Below are positions 12,901-22,884 of a DNA stretch of 64,000 nucleotides, piece by piece. Below the pieces are notes generated by a model. The model did not search any database. It was given only the letters and a program-made list of their open reading frames with translations, and was not told the origin of the DNA. Position 1 is the first letter of the stretch. Every line of letters starts with the position of its first letter. Position numbers and translations under genes: made by a program. Source of the stretch: Ilex aquifolium (lineage: Eukaryota; Streptophyta; Magnoliopsida; Aquifoliales; Aquifoliaceae); NCBI GenBank assembly GCA_951799425.1, contig OX637395.1, positions 43,260,173-43,324,172 on the forward strand, written 5' to 3'.

Positions 12901-13686
12901 AATTTATAATGGCAACTTTACTTGAAGTTGTGATAATGTAGCAGGACTTAGATAACAATGTCACACACTTTCTGGAATTGACATCTTAATAATTAGGCTA
13001 TGGTGAAAACTCCTCCTCAGTTTTGTTCGTGATAATTGGACAAAATGCGGTGGTAGTAGTAGTACAAGCATAATGACAACGATGATCCTTAATATGTGGG
13101 TGATAGTGGTAGTAGTACTATTGTGGGTTTGACTAATTAACAGTTGTTGATCACCGATGTTCAATTAAAGTGCGGCGGACCCAGCCAAGATGGGCAAGCA
13201 TTTTTGGCTATGTATTGATTAGCAATCATAACCTTTGTGTACCATTTGACTTATACTACTTGATATGTGATATGATTTTTATTTTTAAAAATTTAATAAA
13301 ATTAATAAGACTCGTTAATTTAATGTTACTCATTGAAATAATGCACAAAAATGTTGTATTAGATTCCTCCTGGCTGTCTGTGTTCCATTAATAAAATAGT
13401 TCTGAGCCACTCTCATCACCCCTTTGCCAAATAGTTCAAGCAAATGTTAAAAAAGAAGCACAACAATAGCTATATATCATCATTCTTACATGCTGATATT
13501 ATGGTTTTAGTGAATCGAGATTCTTATTTGTTGCAAAAATTTCATTGCTGGAAGGATTTATTAATTTGCCACTAATCGAAAAAATAAAAATTGAATTTGT
13601 GTACAATACATGCATGCTTGTTTTTGGGGATGGGGATGGGGATAGGGAGGGGGATGGGGAGGGGGGTAATGGCCTAATGGGTTTGT
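12901..13686. other. Intergenic, nothing recognised
   Basis: AT-rich sequence with short ATGGTAGTAG-type runs. GGGGATGGGGATAGGGA around 13624-13670 is a G-run patch on + that could form a G-quadruplex in the 3' flank of the EXO-like pseudogene. Confidence 0.4.
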
Positions 13687-14678
13687 TTAGTCCAAAACAT
13701 TTGGTCCAGCACAAGCCTTCAACACAGGACTCCATATCCACTGTACTAAAAGCTTCCTACCCCTTCTACCATTCAGATTGTAAGTCCTTCCTACTCCGTC
13801 ACCCATCACCTGCCCAATGTACCCACCCCCACCCCCACTACCGTACAAACCCTCACACAAATCCCCTATCTCCGTTGGTGTCGTAGGGTCCTCACCCGCA
13901 TACCACTCGTACACTAACGGGTTCGACGCCACCTCAGCAAACTCATGACCGATCACACTGATCATCCCATCAACACCCACGTCAGCATTCGGCGGCGTCA
14001 GCGCTCCGGGTCCACCACCACCCATGTAACCCGGCACTACAAACGGGTAAGTGCACACCTCGGGGCACTGTTTACCCAAATTTCCAACCCATGCGTAGGG
14101 GATGGTATACCCGACCTTGGATGGGAAGATGAAGAAGTGGAACCCGCACACCGATCGACAGAAGTCTTGTACTGTAAAGTCCACTGAGGTTAATATGAGG
14201 TAGATCCCGTTTCTGTGATCAACGGGAAAGGGTTTGGATTGGACAGCGGTGGCGATGACATCTTGAATTGTGAGGCGGGTGAGGTGGGTACCGTGGGAAT
14301 AACGGCGATTCGAGTACTCGTCAGTGATGAGGATGGAGTGACACGGTGCGCCACCACTCGACGACGGAGGGTAAAGGGGCGGCGTGGTGGTTGGCAGTGG
14401 AGATGGATAGTAGGAAGTCCTTGATGAGGAGTTGCTGTGATGGGTTCCACTTGTCGTACCATATGAGGTAGATGTTGATCGGTGAGGAGAGGACTGGACC
14501 CATGTGGTAGCGAAGGTCTACGAGGTCTGATGAGTCCTCAAATTTCTTGGAGGAGGAGAGTTCTGGGTGGGAGCTTGGGATTTAAGTATTGCGGTTTAAT
14601 GTCAATGGTTTGAACTGCTAGTGAAGCAGTACCATACTGCGTGAAGAAGAAGAATGAAAGTAAGAGGATTAGAGACAT
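13687..14678 (-). pseudogene. PHI-1/EXORDIUM-family cell-wall protein, broken
   Basis: Family members are secreted apoplastic proteins of about 300-320 residues induced by phosphate or brassinosteroid. The reading starts at 14678 with a signal-peptide-like MSLILLLSFFFFTQYG. It loses frame near 14556, where the CTC/TCC run appears two bases short, after LPPRTL. The next frame gives HMGPVLSSPINIYLIWYDKW and EWWRTVSL. Near 14342 about a dozen expected residues are missing and the frame changes again. From there the C-terminal half is uninterrupted to TAA: VPGYMGGGGPGAL, DGMISVIGHEFAEVASNPLV, GDLCEGLYG. Like most of the family it is intronless. Intact C-terminal coding suggests recent loss or sequence error. 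It cannot encode a full protein as written. Confidence 0.88.
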
Positions 14679-14784
14679 TTTGAGTGGAGGAACACGGAGG
14701 AGATGATAGATGGTTGTGGAAGTGGACGAAAAAGATAGGCAATAGTAAACTAGTAATGGTGAAGAAAGAGTGAAATGTTGGGGG

Positions 14785-14793
14785 GTTTATAAA
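14785..14793 (-). promoter_or_regulatory. Probable TATA box of the EXO-like gene
   Basis: TTTATAAAC on the - strand lies about 107 bp upstream of the ATG at 14678, a normal distance for a plant TATA box plus 5' UTR. Sequence match only. Confidence 0.5.
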
Positions 14794-15567
14794 GAGTCAT
14801 TAGGGGAAGAGAGTGTTTGGGAGGGAAATGGGCTGGTGACAACTGTCATCATGTGGGCACTCTCTCTCCTTCCTTACTACTGTGTTTTTTTCTGTTTCTT
14901 TGTGAAAAACTAGGAATCGCCTTTACTAGTGCACAGGTAAATATGAATATGACATGATGAAGGACCTCATTCATTCTTCTCTAAAAGATTGAGATTGACC
15001 CACCCTTGTGTTCTTACCTGCTATAACTATTCCTTATTTTTTTACTACCACATGCCACTAACTTTTCTTTGGATTTAATTAGCACTTTTTATTTTCATGT
15101 TTCGCTCTGCTGCAGTTGTCTAAAATGGCCGCACAAAATCCCACAATGGAATGATGGAAGCTATTCATTCATGTTGTTTGATGCAGCAAAAAACCATTCT
15201 AAATAGAAAGGCTTAGGAAAATATTATTCATTCCTAATTTGATTTATTTATAATTGTTGGATTAAAAATTGACTCTATTTAATATTAAAATCATAACTGA
15301 GTCCAATGACTCCAAATTCAATGGTACAAAAAAAAAAAGACTAATGAATCCCTTCTTCCTCTATAGAAGATGAAAAAGGCTTTCCCAGTACCAGCAATCA
15401 AATCATAAAAAAATAAAAATGTCCCAATTGGAAAACAATAATATTACAATTTTCGTGTAGGTCATAAACAATCATACCTTTACAGAGAAGATCTCTATTA
15501 GAGAATACCATGTCCCTGAAATCCCAAGAAACAAACCTAAGAGAATTAAGCCCACATCAGGAAACAC
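14794..15567. other. Intergenic between two - strand genes
   Basis: Upstream flank of the EXO-like pseudogene and 3' flank of the AVT3-like gene. AT-rich with short A runs. No element or RNA gene was recognised. Confidence 0.4.
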
Positions 15568-16777
15568 TCATTTCCAGCCCATTTTTTCCTTAAAGACTTT
15601 ATAATGAAACAAAGCAGGCAAAACAAAGCCCAACACATAGCAAGTGTTGCTCCCCACTAATGACAAGAAATCAGCAAAATTTGGGACCAATAGAGCCACC
15701 AAACTCACTACCAAAACCAGCAACCATCTCATCCACAAGCAGTAACTTCTTTCCCACAATCTGCTTTCAAACACCCCATAAACTGGATTCATCATCAATG
15801 GGAATGTGAAAAACAGATAGATGCAAAGGCCCAGTTGAACTAAAGTGCTCAATAATCCTTGTCCCAAGTTGCTCGTGATTATATCCTTTGTGTTCTCACC
15901 AAAAGCAAAGTAACCAAAAGCTCTGAATGATCCGTACATCAAATCAATGAACAACATGGTCAAGCCCAATATTTTCCCAAACTTGCTCTTATCTTTCATC
16001 TCCGATTCCAAGAGCAAAACCATTCCAATTCCCTCAAATGAGTAAACAACCACACCCAATCCATAGAAGAACATGGATAGACTCCCAAAAGCCTCAGCAA
16101 CCGGTCTATGCTTGGTGAAAATCAACACATCCCCAACCAATACCACGCCCATTGCACCAAGGTCAACGATATCAGCAAAAATACTTAAGAGGAGCCAAAA
16201 GGGTCAGTGAAGAGATCGAATTTAACCCCACTTGGAAGGGAAAACAACTCCAGATGTACAAAATTTTGGCCGAAATTCCCCAAATCTTAGGGTGGACTAA
16301 ATTGAAATTGAGATAGGCGGCGAGCGTTGAAGATGAACTGAATAGATTGGCCAATGTGTTACCAATGAATATGAGATAGCCCACGCAGAACCCAGCTTGA
16401 GAGAGGACGACCATGGCGTCGACGGCGAATCGACCAACAGGCCAACAGACATCGAAGCCGAGGTCGCCGAAAGAGGCGATGTTGTCGGAACCGAAGGGGG
16501 ATTCGAGTTTTTTTCGGGTGTGGATGAGAAGCATCATGTAGTGGTAGGTCAGGGCAGCGACAACGAAGATCATAATGAGGCTGGTGAGCCACCCGATCCT
16601 TATGAAGGTGAAAGGGAGGCCCAATACGCCCGCAGCGACAATGGAGATGAAAACATTAGCGAAAGTCTTGGGTTGAGAGGAGAGATGCTTTGATTTGCCC
16701 ATGTGAGGTGTGTCTTCTCTTGGGAGAGGGCGGAAGAGGCCATTGGAGTACGAATTCGCTTCTTTGTCGAACCCCAT
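15568..16777 (-). pseudogene. AVT3-type amino-acid transporter (AAAP family) with one frameshift
   Basis: AVT3 proteins are 11-helix vacuolar amino-acid exporters of the amino-acid/auxin permease family, about 400-430 residues and intronless. The first frame (16777 to 16172) starts MGFDKEANSYSNG and contains SSQPKTFANVFISIVAAGVLGLPFTF and FAVDAMVVLSQAGFCVGYLI. At about 16184-16189 an extra base turns the expected PLSIFADIVDLGAMGVV into KYFC-stop. The second frame resumes exactly there and runs to TGA at 15570-15568: FFYGLGVVVYSFEGIGMVL, YGSFRAFGYFAFGE, LFFTFPLMMNPVYGVFE. Nothing else looks damaged, so a single assembly error would restore it. Otherwise it is a young pseudogene. Identity is strong; functional status is open. 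Confidence 0.85.
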
Positions 16778-17230
16778 TATAATGATCTCTCAACGTAATT
16801 TGGGAAGAGGTTCAGGCTACATATATAAATAAATAATTGGCGATAAGTTATGTATAAGTAAGGGGAGAGAGAGTATCTGAAATTATTGTTGATGCTTGGA
16901 GATCATGAAATGGGAATATGATATGCTGAGAGAGGAAGTAGTCGAGAGAGATGCGATAGTTCCTGTTCGGATAATTTGAGAGAGAAAGTTGGTGAGTTCT
17001 ATCTATCTTTAGCAAAGGATAAGAGATCAGTTTTGAATACGTCATGGTTGTTGAGTTCAGTCAGGACACGTACGGAATTGGGGTTGGGGTGATAAATAAA
17101 AAAATTCTAAATCTTAAATTTCATCTTCAACTCTATCTGTAATGGAGAGCGGACTCCATGGATTGAACGTTTTTCTTTCTCCTACTATTTGGGGTGGTTT
17201 CTTTTTGTTAAGAAATGATGAGATACTCTA
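16778..17230. other. 5' flank of the AVT3-like gene
   Basis: Contains GAGAGA-rich patches (16860-17000), common in plant 5' UTRs and promoters on the - strand. No clear TATA box or element was assigned. Confidence 0.35.
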
Positions 17231-17234
17231 ATCC

Positions 17235-17545
17235 ATGCTTTTATCCTAACTCATGTTTTTTTTTTTAAACTTATACCCAAAAGAGAGCCGTTTTCAAACT
17301 ATTTTTCAAACCCAGACATTTTTAAAAACGTTAGTTGGAATAACGTTTTTATACCAAAAAGACGTCATTTGGATTAACGTTTTTCTAAAAACGTCACTTC
17401 AACAAATGTTTTAGGAAAATTTTTATTTTTAAAAAAAAATCACATAAATGTTGGTCTGACCAACGTCTTTTTAAAAAAGTTGCTTTTAGCTTCTTAAAAA
17501 CGTTGGTTTAACCAACATTTTTATGCTTATTTTTTATATAATTAG
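17235..17545 (+). repeat. Long inverted repeat, left arm (partner at 26050-26305)
   Basis: The segment containing CTTATACCCAAAAG, CAAACTATTTTTCAAA and repeated AACGTT/AACGTCATT words reappears in reverse orientation at 26050-26305. The arms are about 250-300 bp and diverged. The layout fits a long-TIR element of Mutator type about 9 kb across that holds all the insertions between, or two related elements in opposite orientation. No clean target duplication was found. Confidence 0.55.
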
Positions 17546-17614
17546 GGAGAATTAGACTCTGACCTCCTGAGGTTTATCACTTAATCACTCAGACTCCTTG
17601 GCATTTGAAATATT

Positions 17615-17755
17615 ACATAGACCCTCTAAGGTTTGTACGCGCGTAACATTTAGACCCCTGCTGTAAATATATCCGTTAATAAATTATACGTAGACCCCCT
17701 GAAATTTGTACGCATATAATACTTAAATCTCTTAAGTTTAAAATGTTATACTTAG
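17615..17755 (+). repeat. Direct repeat, left copy (partner at 24505-24640)
   Basis: ACATAGACCCTCTAAGG through TTAAGTTTAAAAT..ACTTAG occurs again at 24505-24640 with a modest number of substitutions. The uninterrupted family arrangement is visible at 26575-26790. The repeat therefore looks like a duplication created around the sequence lying between the copies. Confidence 0.75.
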
Positions 17756-18286
17756 ATTTGAAATAATACCCAAGGTAAAAAAAAAAAGTAATAATAATAA
17801 AAGTGAATAAGTTAGATTTGAGAAATTTTAAACTTTTGTTTGACTTGGGTTCTATCCTTATGGGCTTATGGATATGATTTGGAAATCAATGGAGATAATT
17901 TAATTATTTGGTGTAGGGGAAATATCAGATAATTATAGAAGTTTAGTCGGATAGAGTTTTAAAATTGTAGAATTGGTTGAACACTAATTCCTTATTACTA
18001 AAGAGACTTTAGTGTTATTAAAAATAGTTGACTGCTATACCTTATATGTAATTGAACGGCTACCCTAGGTTGTCTTGCCTCATATTTTATTAATATTGTT
18101 TGGGCTGGAAGGAATAGAATAGGAGGTGGCAGAGAGAGAGAAAGAGAGAGAGAGAAGGAAGAAAGAAAGAAGAACGAGAAAAAAGAGGGATTGGACCCAT
18201 TGAAGGTATGAATTCATTAATTATTTGATGGATTTTGTAATTTATTCAATTACATAGTATTAGATTTATCATAAATCGTGATAATG

Positions 18287-18294
<8 letters not shown>

Positions 18295-18330
<36 letters not shown>

Positions 18331-18340
18331 GATATATATC

Positions 18341-18376
<36 letters not shown>

Positions 18377-18380
18377 TTCA
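18295..18380. repeat. (CA)n-(TG)n palindrome with AT core
   Basis: TGAACACACAC... runs into CACATATAGATATATATCTATATGTG and out through a TG array ending GTTTGTTCA. The whole ~86 bp folds on itself almost perfectly. It ends ten bases before a 206-bp duplicated segment starts. Confidence 0.92.
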
Positions 18381-18390
18381 TGGTAAAGAG

Positions 18391-18596
18391 TATTGATGAA
18401 TATGTAAATGAGTTTTATTGAAAGTTGCTAAGTTAAGTGTTTTTTGACCTAATTTAGATTAGTTGGTATTGAAGTTTTTAAAGAATTTAATCAATGTGTC
18501 AAACTGGAAAAAAAAAAAAAAAAAGAAGAGAAAAACAAGGAAGGAAAAAGAAAGAAAGTTGGGCTCTGCAACTTCCGTAAGGTTGAAGAAGATGGG
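18391..18596 (+). repeat. Direct repeat flanking the 4.1-kb insertion, left copy
   Basis: TATTGATGAATATGTAAATG through GGTTGAAGAAGATGGG is repeated at 22688-22884 with only a few substitutions and a shorter A run. Comparison with the LTR copy at 9294-11424 shows that the right copy is continuous with the rest of the LTR, so the left copy is the extra one. Confidence 0.92.
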
Positions 18597-18883
18597 GGTG
18601 CAGATCGTCTGCGGTTGGAAGAAACCGCATGACATACGGTTTAATGAAACGCCGGCGTTTCATTTGGTTTTTCAAATTTTTTTTTAATTTCCCCCTTACC
18701 AAAACGACGTCGTTTTGGACCTTTTAAAAACCAGATTCAGTCCCCTCCATTTTCTTTCTCCCGCTTGTTCTTCATCGGCCTGGTTCTCCCGCTTGTTCTT
18801 CATCCGGACTGGTTCTCCTGCTTCTTCATAGCTCAAACTTCTCCATCTTCTTCTTCGGCTGGTCTGGTTCTCCAGCTCAAGCT

Positions 18884-19198
18884 TTGAGCACTTGTCCGGT
18901 TCTCATTACCCTTTCTCTTACATTTCTGGTATGGATGGAGCCATTGTTTAACTTGTTTCAGAATATCTTGAATCATAATATTGTTATGACCCAAGATTCA
19001 GTTGATCAACTTGTCTATAGAGCTTGCGAATCCACAGACTACTTTTCTAATTTTTTGAAGTTTGGGAACTATTTATTATGCTTAGTCAACAAATGTGCTC
19101 CTTTATTGAAGTCTCACAAGCTTTTATTGACTGAAGCTGTTGAGCATACTACTACTTTTGTGACCAAATCCATCCTATCAAAACTGGCTAGCTTGTGA
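18884..19198 (+). CDS. Unidentified open frame, possible captured gene fragment
   Basis: A 104-residue frame with a complex, non-repetitive composition: QDSVDQLVYRACESTDYFSN, LKFGNYLLCLVNKCAPLLKS, then LLTEAVEHTTTFVTKSILSK. It looks like helical coding sequence, but I do not recognise the family. The start is arbitrary, because the upstream 18740-18880 region is CT-rich and promoter- or leader-like, with a repeated 'cccgcttgttcttcat'. It could be the 5' end of the FAR1-like gene transcript or a separate captured fragment. Confidence 0.35.
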   Translation: MSTCPVLITLSLTFLVWMEPLFNLFQNILNHNIVMTQDSVDQLVYRACESTDYFSNFLKFGNYLLCLVNKCAPLLKSHKLLLTEAVEHTTTFVTKSILSKLASL

Positions 19199-19619
19199 AT
19201 GCTTATATTATTGTCTATGGAAGGTTTTCCTTGCTGCGGGCTTCAGCTACTTTTAGACAGTTTAGAAATTTTGAATAACTTGGGTGTCGGTTCAAAACTC
19301 TTTCTGATCTTACCTAGCTAGGACCATCTATAGGAATGTTGTTTCTCTGGTTTTGTTGCAGGAAACTACTTTTTTATTTCTCAGTTTTGATCCACAGAGT
19401 TGTCTCATTTTTCATAAACTTGAAATGATAGTTTCCATTGTGCATTGTAAATAATGATTATGTTGTGATGTTTTCACCCAAATCCTTGCCATTGAATGTT
19501 GTAAAGAGCTAAAATCTCTCTTATTGTTGTATCTAAATGTTGCATTGGATGCCCTAATTTTATAACAAACTAGTGTTTTTTTACAAAAATTATGTGTATT
19601 AATCTTATTGTAGGATACT

Positions 19620-20177
19620 ATGATGGATGATTTGGGAGTTAATGCGACTGATAATATACCTCATATTGGTATGCATTTTGATACGGAGGAAGATGCTTAT
19701 GTGTTTTACAATAGTTATGGAGGTGGTTTAAAAAGAAAAGAAGGTGGTTACAAGGGTTGGGGTCGACTAAAATCTTGGCATGAGAAAGCAACAAAGAGAA
19801 AAAAAGGAGCTTCCCAACCATCACATATGTCTATGGTATCGTATAAATATAATTGTAGATTTTTTTAATTCACTTCATATTTTTATTCACTTCCTATTTT
19901 TATAAACATAATTGTAAGTATTTTTGTATTTCAGGTACAAGGTTTCAGTCACCCGTGTACATCAGCATATGGTCATTCGATGTCTTCTCAAACTTCAAAT
20001 AGTGTACAAAGTGTTATGGTATGTGACCTTATTGTTAAATTTATTGATTCACATATTTATCAAGTTTCTTTGTCTGACCCCTTCTCATTAATGTAGGGTA
20101 CTCCGACTGATTCAACATATGTGCATTCTTTAAATGACGCTGAATCATTTTTCGTGAATGGGAGATACAACTTGTAA
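19620..20177 (+). CDS. Shortened FAR1-related protein
   Basis: Three exons in phase (19620-19835, 19935-20018, 20097-20177) with GT-AG introns give 126 residues. The N-terminal IPHIGMHFDTEEDAYVFYNS is the opening of the FAR1 DNA-binding domain found in FHY3/FAR1 proteins, which descend from Mutator-like transposases. The domain breaks off after NSYG and passes directly into a KRKEGGYKGWGR..KKGASQPSHM tail and a Ser/Thr-rich C-terminus. The zinc-ligand region, transposase core and SWIM finger of full FAR1 proteins (about 700-850 aa) are absent. Earlier exons may exist, since 19616 follows a good acceptor. It is probably a deletion derivative carried by the 4.1-kb insertion. Confidence 0.6.
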
Positions 20178-20287
20178 TGATGGTTGGAGAATTAGCAGTT
20201 ATGTGGATGCAGATGGAGACTTCTCATTTTGTTGAAAACTTTTTATTTTTAATGAGACTACTAGCTGTTGTAAGGATTCTTGTTGTA

Positions 20288-20440
20288 TTTTTAATGAATC
20301 TGATCTTTTTTTAATGAATGTGGTCTTTTTAATGAATGTGATCTTCTTAATGAATGTGATATTTTTAATGAATGAGATCTTCTTTAATGAATGTGATCTT
20401 CTTCCCATCTGTGATCTTTTTTGATGAATATGATCTTCCA
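20288..20440. repeat. 18-bp minisatellite (TTTTTAATGAATGTGATC type)
   Basis: About eight imperfect tandem units of TTAATGAATGTGATCTTC lie between the convergent FAR1-like and GRF-finger genes. The open frame of repeated Phe-Ile-Lys-Lys on - is an artefact. Confidence 0.85.
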
Positions 20441-20529
20441 AGTCACAACAATATACAAAACACATAATTTCATTCAAATTAAACGCACAAGTTCATTTAT
20501 AATACAAGTTTCATCGCTACACCATTGCT

Positions 20530-20889
20530 CTACTTCACTACAATCACAAATATAAGCATCACCACTACAAAAGTGACTACAAACATATTTGACTTCATTG
20601 AACCTTCTTTAGCCACAACACGTTGAACTACATTACAAAGTTCTTCAATTCGTCGTACATTGTCTTCAATTCGTCGTACATCCATCCTCTCATTTGTAAT
20701 TTTCGAAGAGGGGAGAGGAGTCATCCACTTAAAAAAGTGATGGGAATCGTCTTGACATTTGCAGTATAGCTTCCCAGGATTTTTTTCAGATTCGGACACT
20801 TTGATAATCGCTCTTTCTCTACAAACAAGGCAATGCATATTGCGAAATCTTAACTCGTCGTTGCTTGTTGCCGTGCTTGAAGATGCCAT
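20530..20889 (-). CDS. GRF-type zinc-finger protein with C-terminal membrane segment
   Basis: Single exon, 119 residues. CLVCRERAIIKVSESEKNPGKLYCKC..HHFFKWM (residues about 20-56) matches the plant GRF zinc finger: paired Cys, the NPGK/R turn, an aromatic-Cys pair and a closing FFKW. The fourth metal ligand is replaced by the DDSHH segment, so His may substitute. A short coiled coil (VRRIEDNVRRIEELCNVVQR) follows. The end, MFVVTFVVVMLIFVIVVK, is a tail-anchor-like hydrophobic helix. Small GRF-finger genes of this design are common and often repeat-associated in plants; GRF fingers bind nucleic acid. It is convergent with the FAR1-like gene and inside the same insertion. Confidence 0.65.
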   Translation of the reverse strand: MASSSTATSNDELRFRNMHCLVCRERAIIKVSESEKNPGKLYCKCQDDSHHFFKWMTPLPSSKITNERMDVRRIEDNVRRIEELCNVVQRVVAKEGSMKSNMFVVTFVVVMLIFVIVVK

Positions 20890-20949
20890 TTTTCAACACT
20901 ACAACCATGAAAGGACAATGGTATTAAAACTCAACATTATAGCATAATG

Positions 20950-21070
20950 ATATTAAGCACACATAGCAGCAAACATAGCAGCACACATAGCAGCAACCTT
21001 GATGAGGCTGTAGCAAACATTGCAGCACACATAGCAGCAAAACAGCAGCCAGTAAACATTGCAGCACAAC
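20950..21070. repeat. AGCAGCACACATAGCAGCAA-type imperfect repeats
   Basis: Diverged tandem units of ACATAGCAGCA and ACATTGCAGCA upstream of the GRF-finger gene (read on -). Confidence 0.75.
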
Positions 21071-22385
21071 AGCAACACAGAAACAAGTTCTCTTTGAAAA
21101 TTGTTTAACTTTTTCATCCTAAGTTTTCTAATAACAAGTGTACAGGACCCAATGAAGCAAAGTTTTAGTATTCACTAACATAATTTTCTCCCTTGCTTAA
21201 AAGTTACAAACAGTCAAGTCATTCAATGATTTCAATATCAAAGGATGCAAAGGATTCAAAGGATGCTTGCAAAGGATTCAAAGCTCTTTCTAAATTATAA
21301 CTCTTTCTAATTTATATGTAGTATGCAAAGGATTCAAAGCTTCATTTAACTTTTTCTCAGTATGCATTAACCAACAATTCTAAAGCATATCCAGCATGAA
21401 TTGCCCTCTTTTTATCCATCTTTTGGAAACAATCAGAAGCTTCGCCAAGAGCTCTGACAATTACAAGCAGGCAACAATTCTGTTGCCCAAGTGTAGATGG
21501 GGCAAACCCAATGACTTAGTCTCAACTTTCAGTGTTGAATCTTTGTTTGGGTCAGGTCCATCTACTCAAATGTGAATGTTCTCCTTTGTTGGTTGTGTTG
21601 TCTAGCATACTCTGCACTCTGGACTGTTGGTGTATGTGATTACCTGTTTTCATTTCATTTTGCTTATATACAAGCACAGCAACGTGAAAATAAGAAAAGA
21701 CAACAACATAACATATTTTTTGTTTAGTTTTCTCATGTTAGACCAGAAGAATAAAGTTGGATAGCATGTCACAATGCAGGATTATAAAGTTTAATGCTTT
21801 AGTCACAAGCTTTAGTCACAATGCAAGAAAATCAAAGAAGTCACAATGCAGGATTCTAAAGTCAAGCTTTAGTCCAAGCTCTGAATCATGTTAAGCAGTA
21901 AAACCAATTGAATGATCTCCATAGAAGTTTAAAATTAAAAAAGCACAGAGTAACCCATAATTGATAATCTAACAATCAAACGCTTCAAAAAAATAATTAA
22001 TTTTCTGAGATGGTTTACAAGAATGGGATTCATACCCATAAACGTAAACAACACAGTACAAATTATGTACAATGATTCTATATGAGACTCAAGCATCTCA
22101 TAAATCCTATACATAAAGCCTATACATAAAGCCCATCCTTTCTGGCATTTTCTCAAACAGGTGGAGGGTGGGGAGGTGTGTGTGAGAGATTTGCTTGAAG
22201 GAGAAAGAGGGAGCCAATTTTAACATCAAATGGTCATGGAATTAAACCAACGTTTCAACATCAAATGCTCAATGAAAGGTTCTATCGAAAAAACATACCA
22301 GCTAATAATCACCTACATACTAGCCTTAACGAATAATTGAGTTTGATGCTGAAATTGATGACAAATCATACCAACCATAACGAAT

Positions 22386-22490
22386 AATTGAGCCGCCTGA
22401 AGTCGGAGCCACCTGAAGTCGGAGCGGCCTGAAGTCGGAGCCACCTGTAGTCGGAGCCACCTAAAGTCGGAGCTGCTTGAAGTCGTCGGA
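22386..22490. repeat. 18-bp minisatellite (GAAGTCGGAGCCACCT type)
   Basis: Five to six units of GGAGCCACCTGAAGTC with point changes near the right end of the 4.1-kb insertion. The WLRLQVAPTSG-like open frames on - come from this array. Confidence 0.85.
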
Positions 22491-22687
22491 GTTGCCTGAT
22501 GTCGCAAAGGCTCTGCTGTTGCAAAGGCTCTGTTGTTGAATAAGAGGGGCACAATGGTTGTTCAAGGCTGGAATTTGCCCTACTAAAACGACGTCGTTTT
22601 AGTAAGGGCTGTTAAAAAAAAAATTGCAAAAAGCACCGTAAAACGGTGCCGTTCCACTTAACCGCATAGCAAGCGGTTACCTCCTTA

Positions 22688-22884
22688 TATTGATGAATAT
22701 GTAAATGAGTTTTATTGAAAGTTGCCAAGTTAAGTGTTTTTTGACCTAATTTAGATTGGTTGGTATTGAAATTTTTAAAAAATTTAATCAATGTGTCAAA
22801 CTGGAAAAAAAAAAAGAGAAAAACAAGGAAGGAAAAAGAAAGAAAGTTGGGCTCTGCAACTTCCGTAAGGTTGAAGAAGATGGG
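22688..22884 (+). repeat. Direct repeat flanking the 4.1-kb insertion, right copy
   Basis: Partner of 18391-18596. It is continuous with the LTR-like sequence that follows (TATTCTGGAATTATGG onward), which matches the antisense copy near 10980-11060. Confidence 0.92.

Larger units (their letters stand above)
18597..22687. mobile_element. 4.1-kb gene-carrying insertion of unknown class
   Basis: It is bounded by about 200-bp direct duplications. Both ends carry the same ordered structures: an AACCGC/GCGGTT hairpin, a second short GC-rich palindrome (GAAACGCCGGCGTTTC at 18647; GCACCGT..ACGGTGC near 22635), a T- or A-rich run, then the palindrome AAAACGACGTCGTTTT (about 18700 and 22584). Inside are an unidentified open frame, a FAR1-derived gene and a GRF-zinc-finger gene, with three minisatellites. 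I cannot place it in a named transposon family. Confidence 0.5.

Noticed and set aside
18463-18687. Lys-rich open frame ending in QIVCGWKK.. sequence
   Set aside because: It spans a poly-A run and the border of the 4.1-kb insertion, so it cannot be an ancestral gene.
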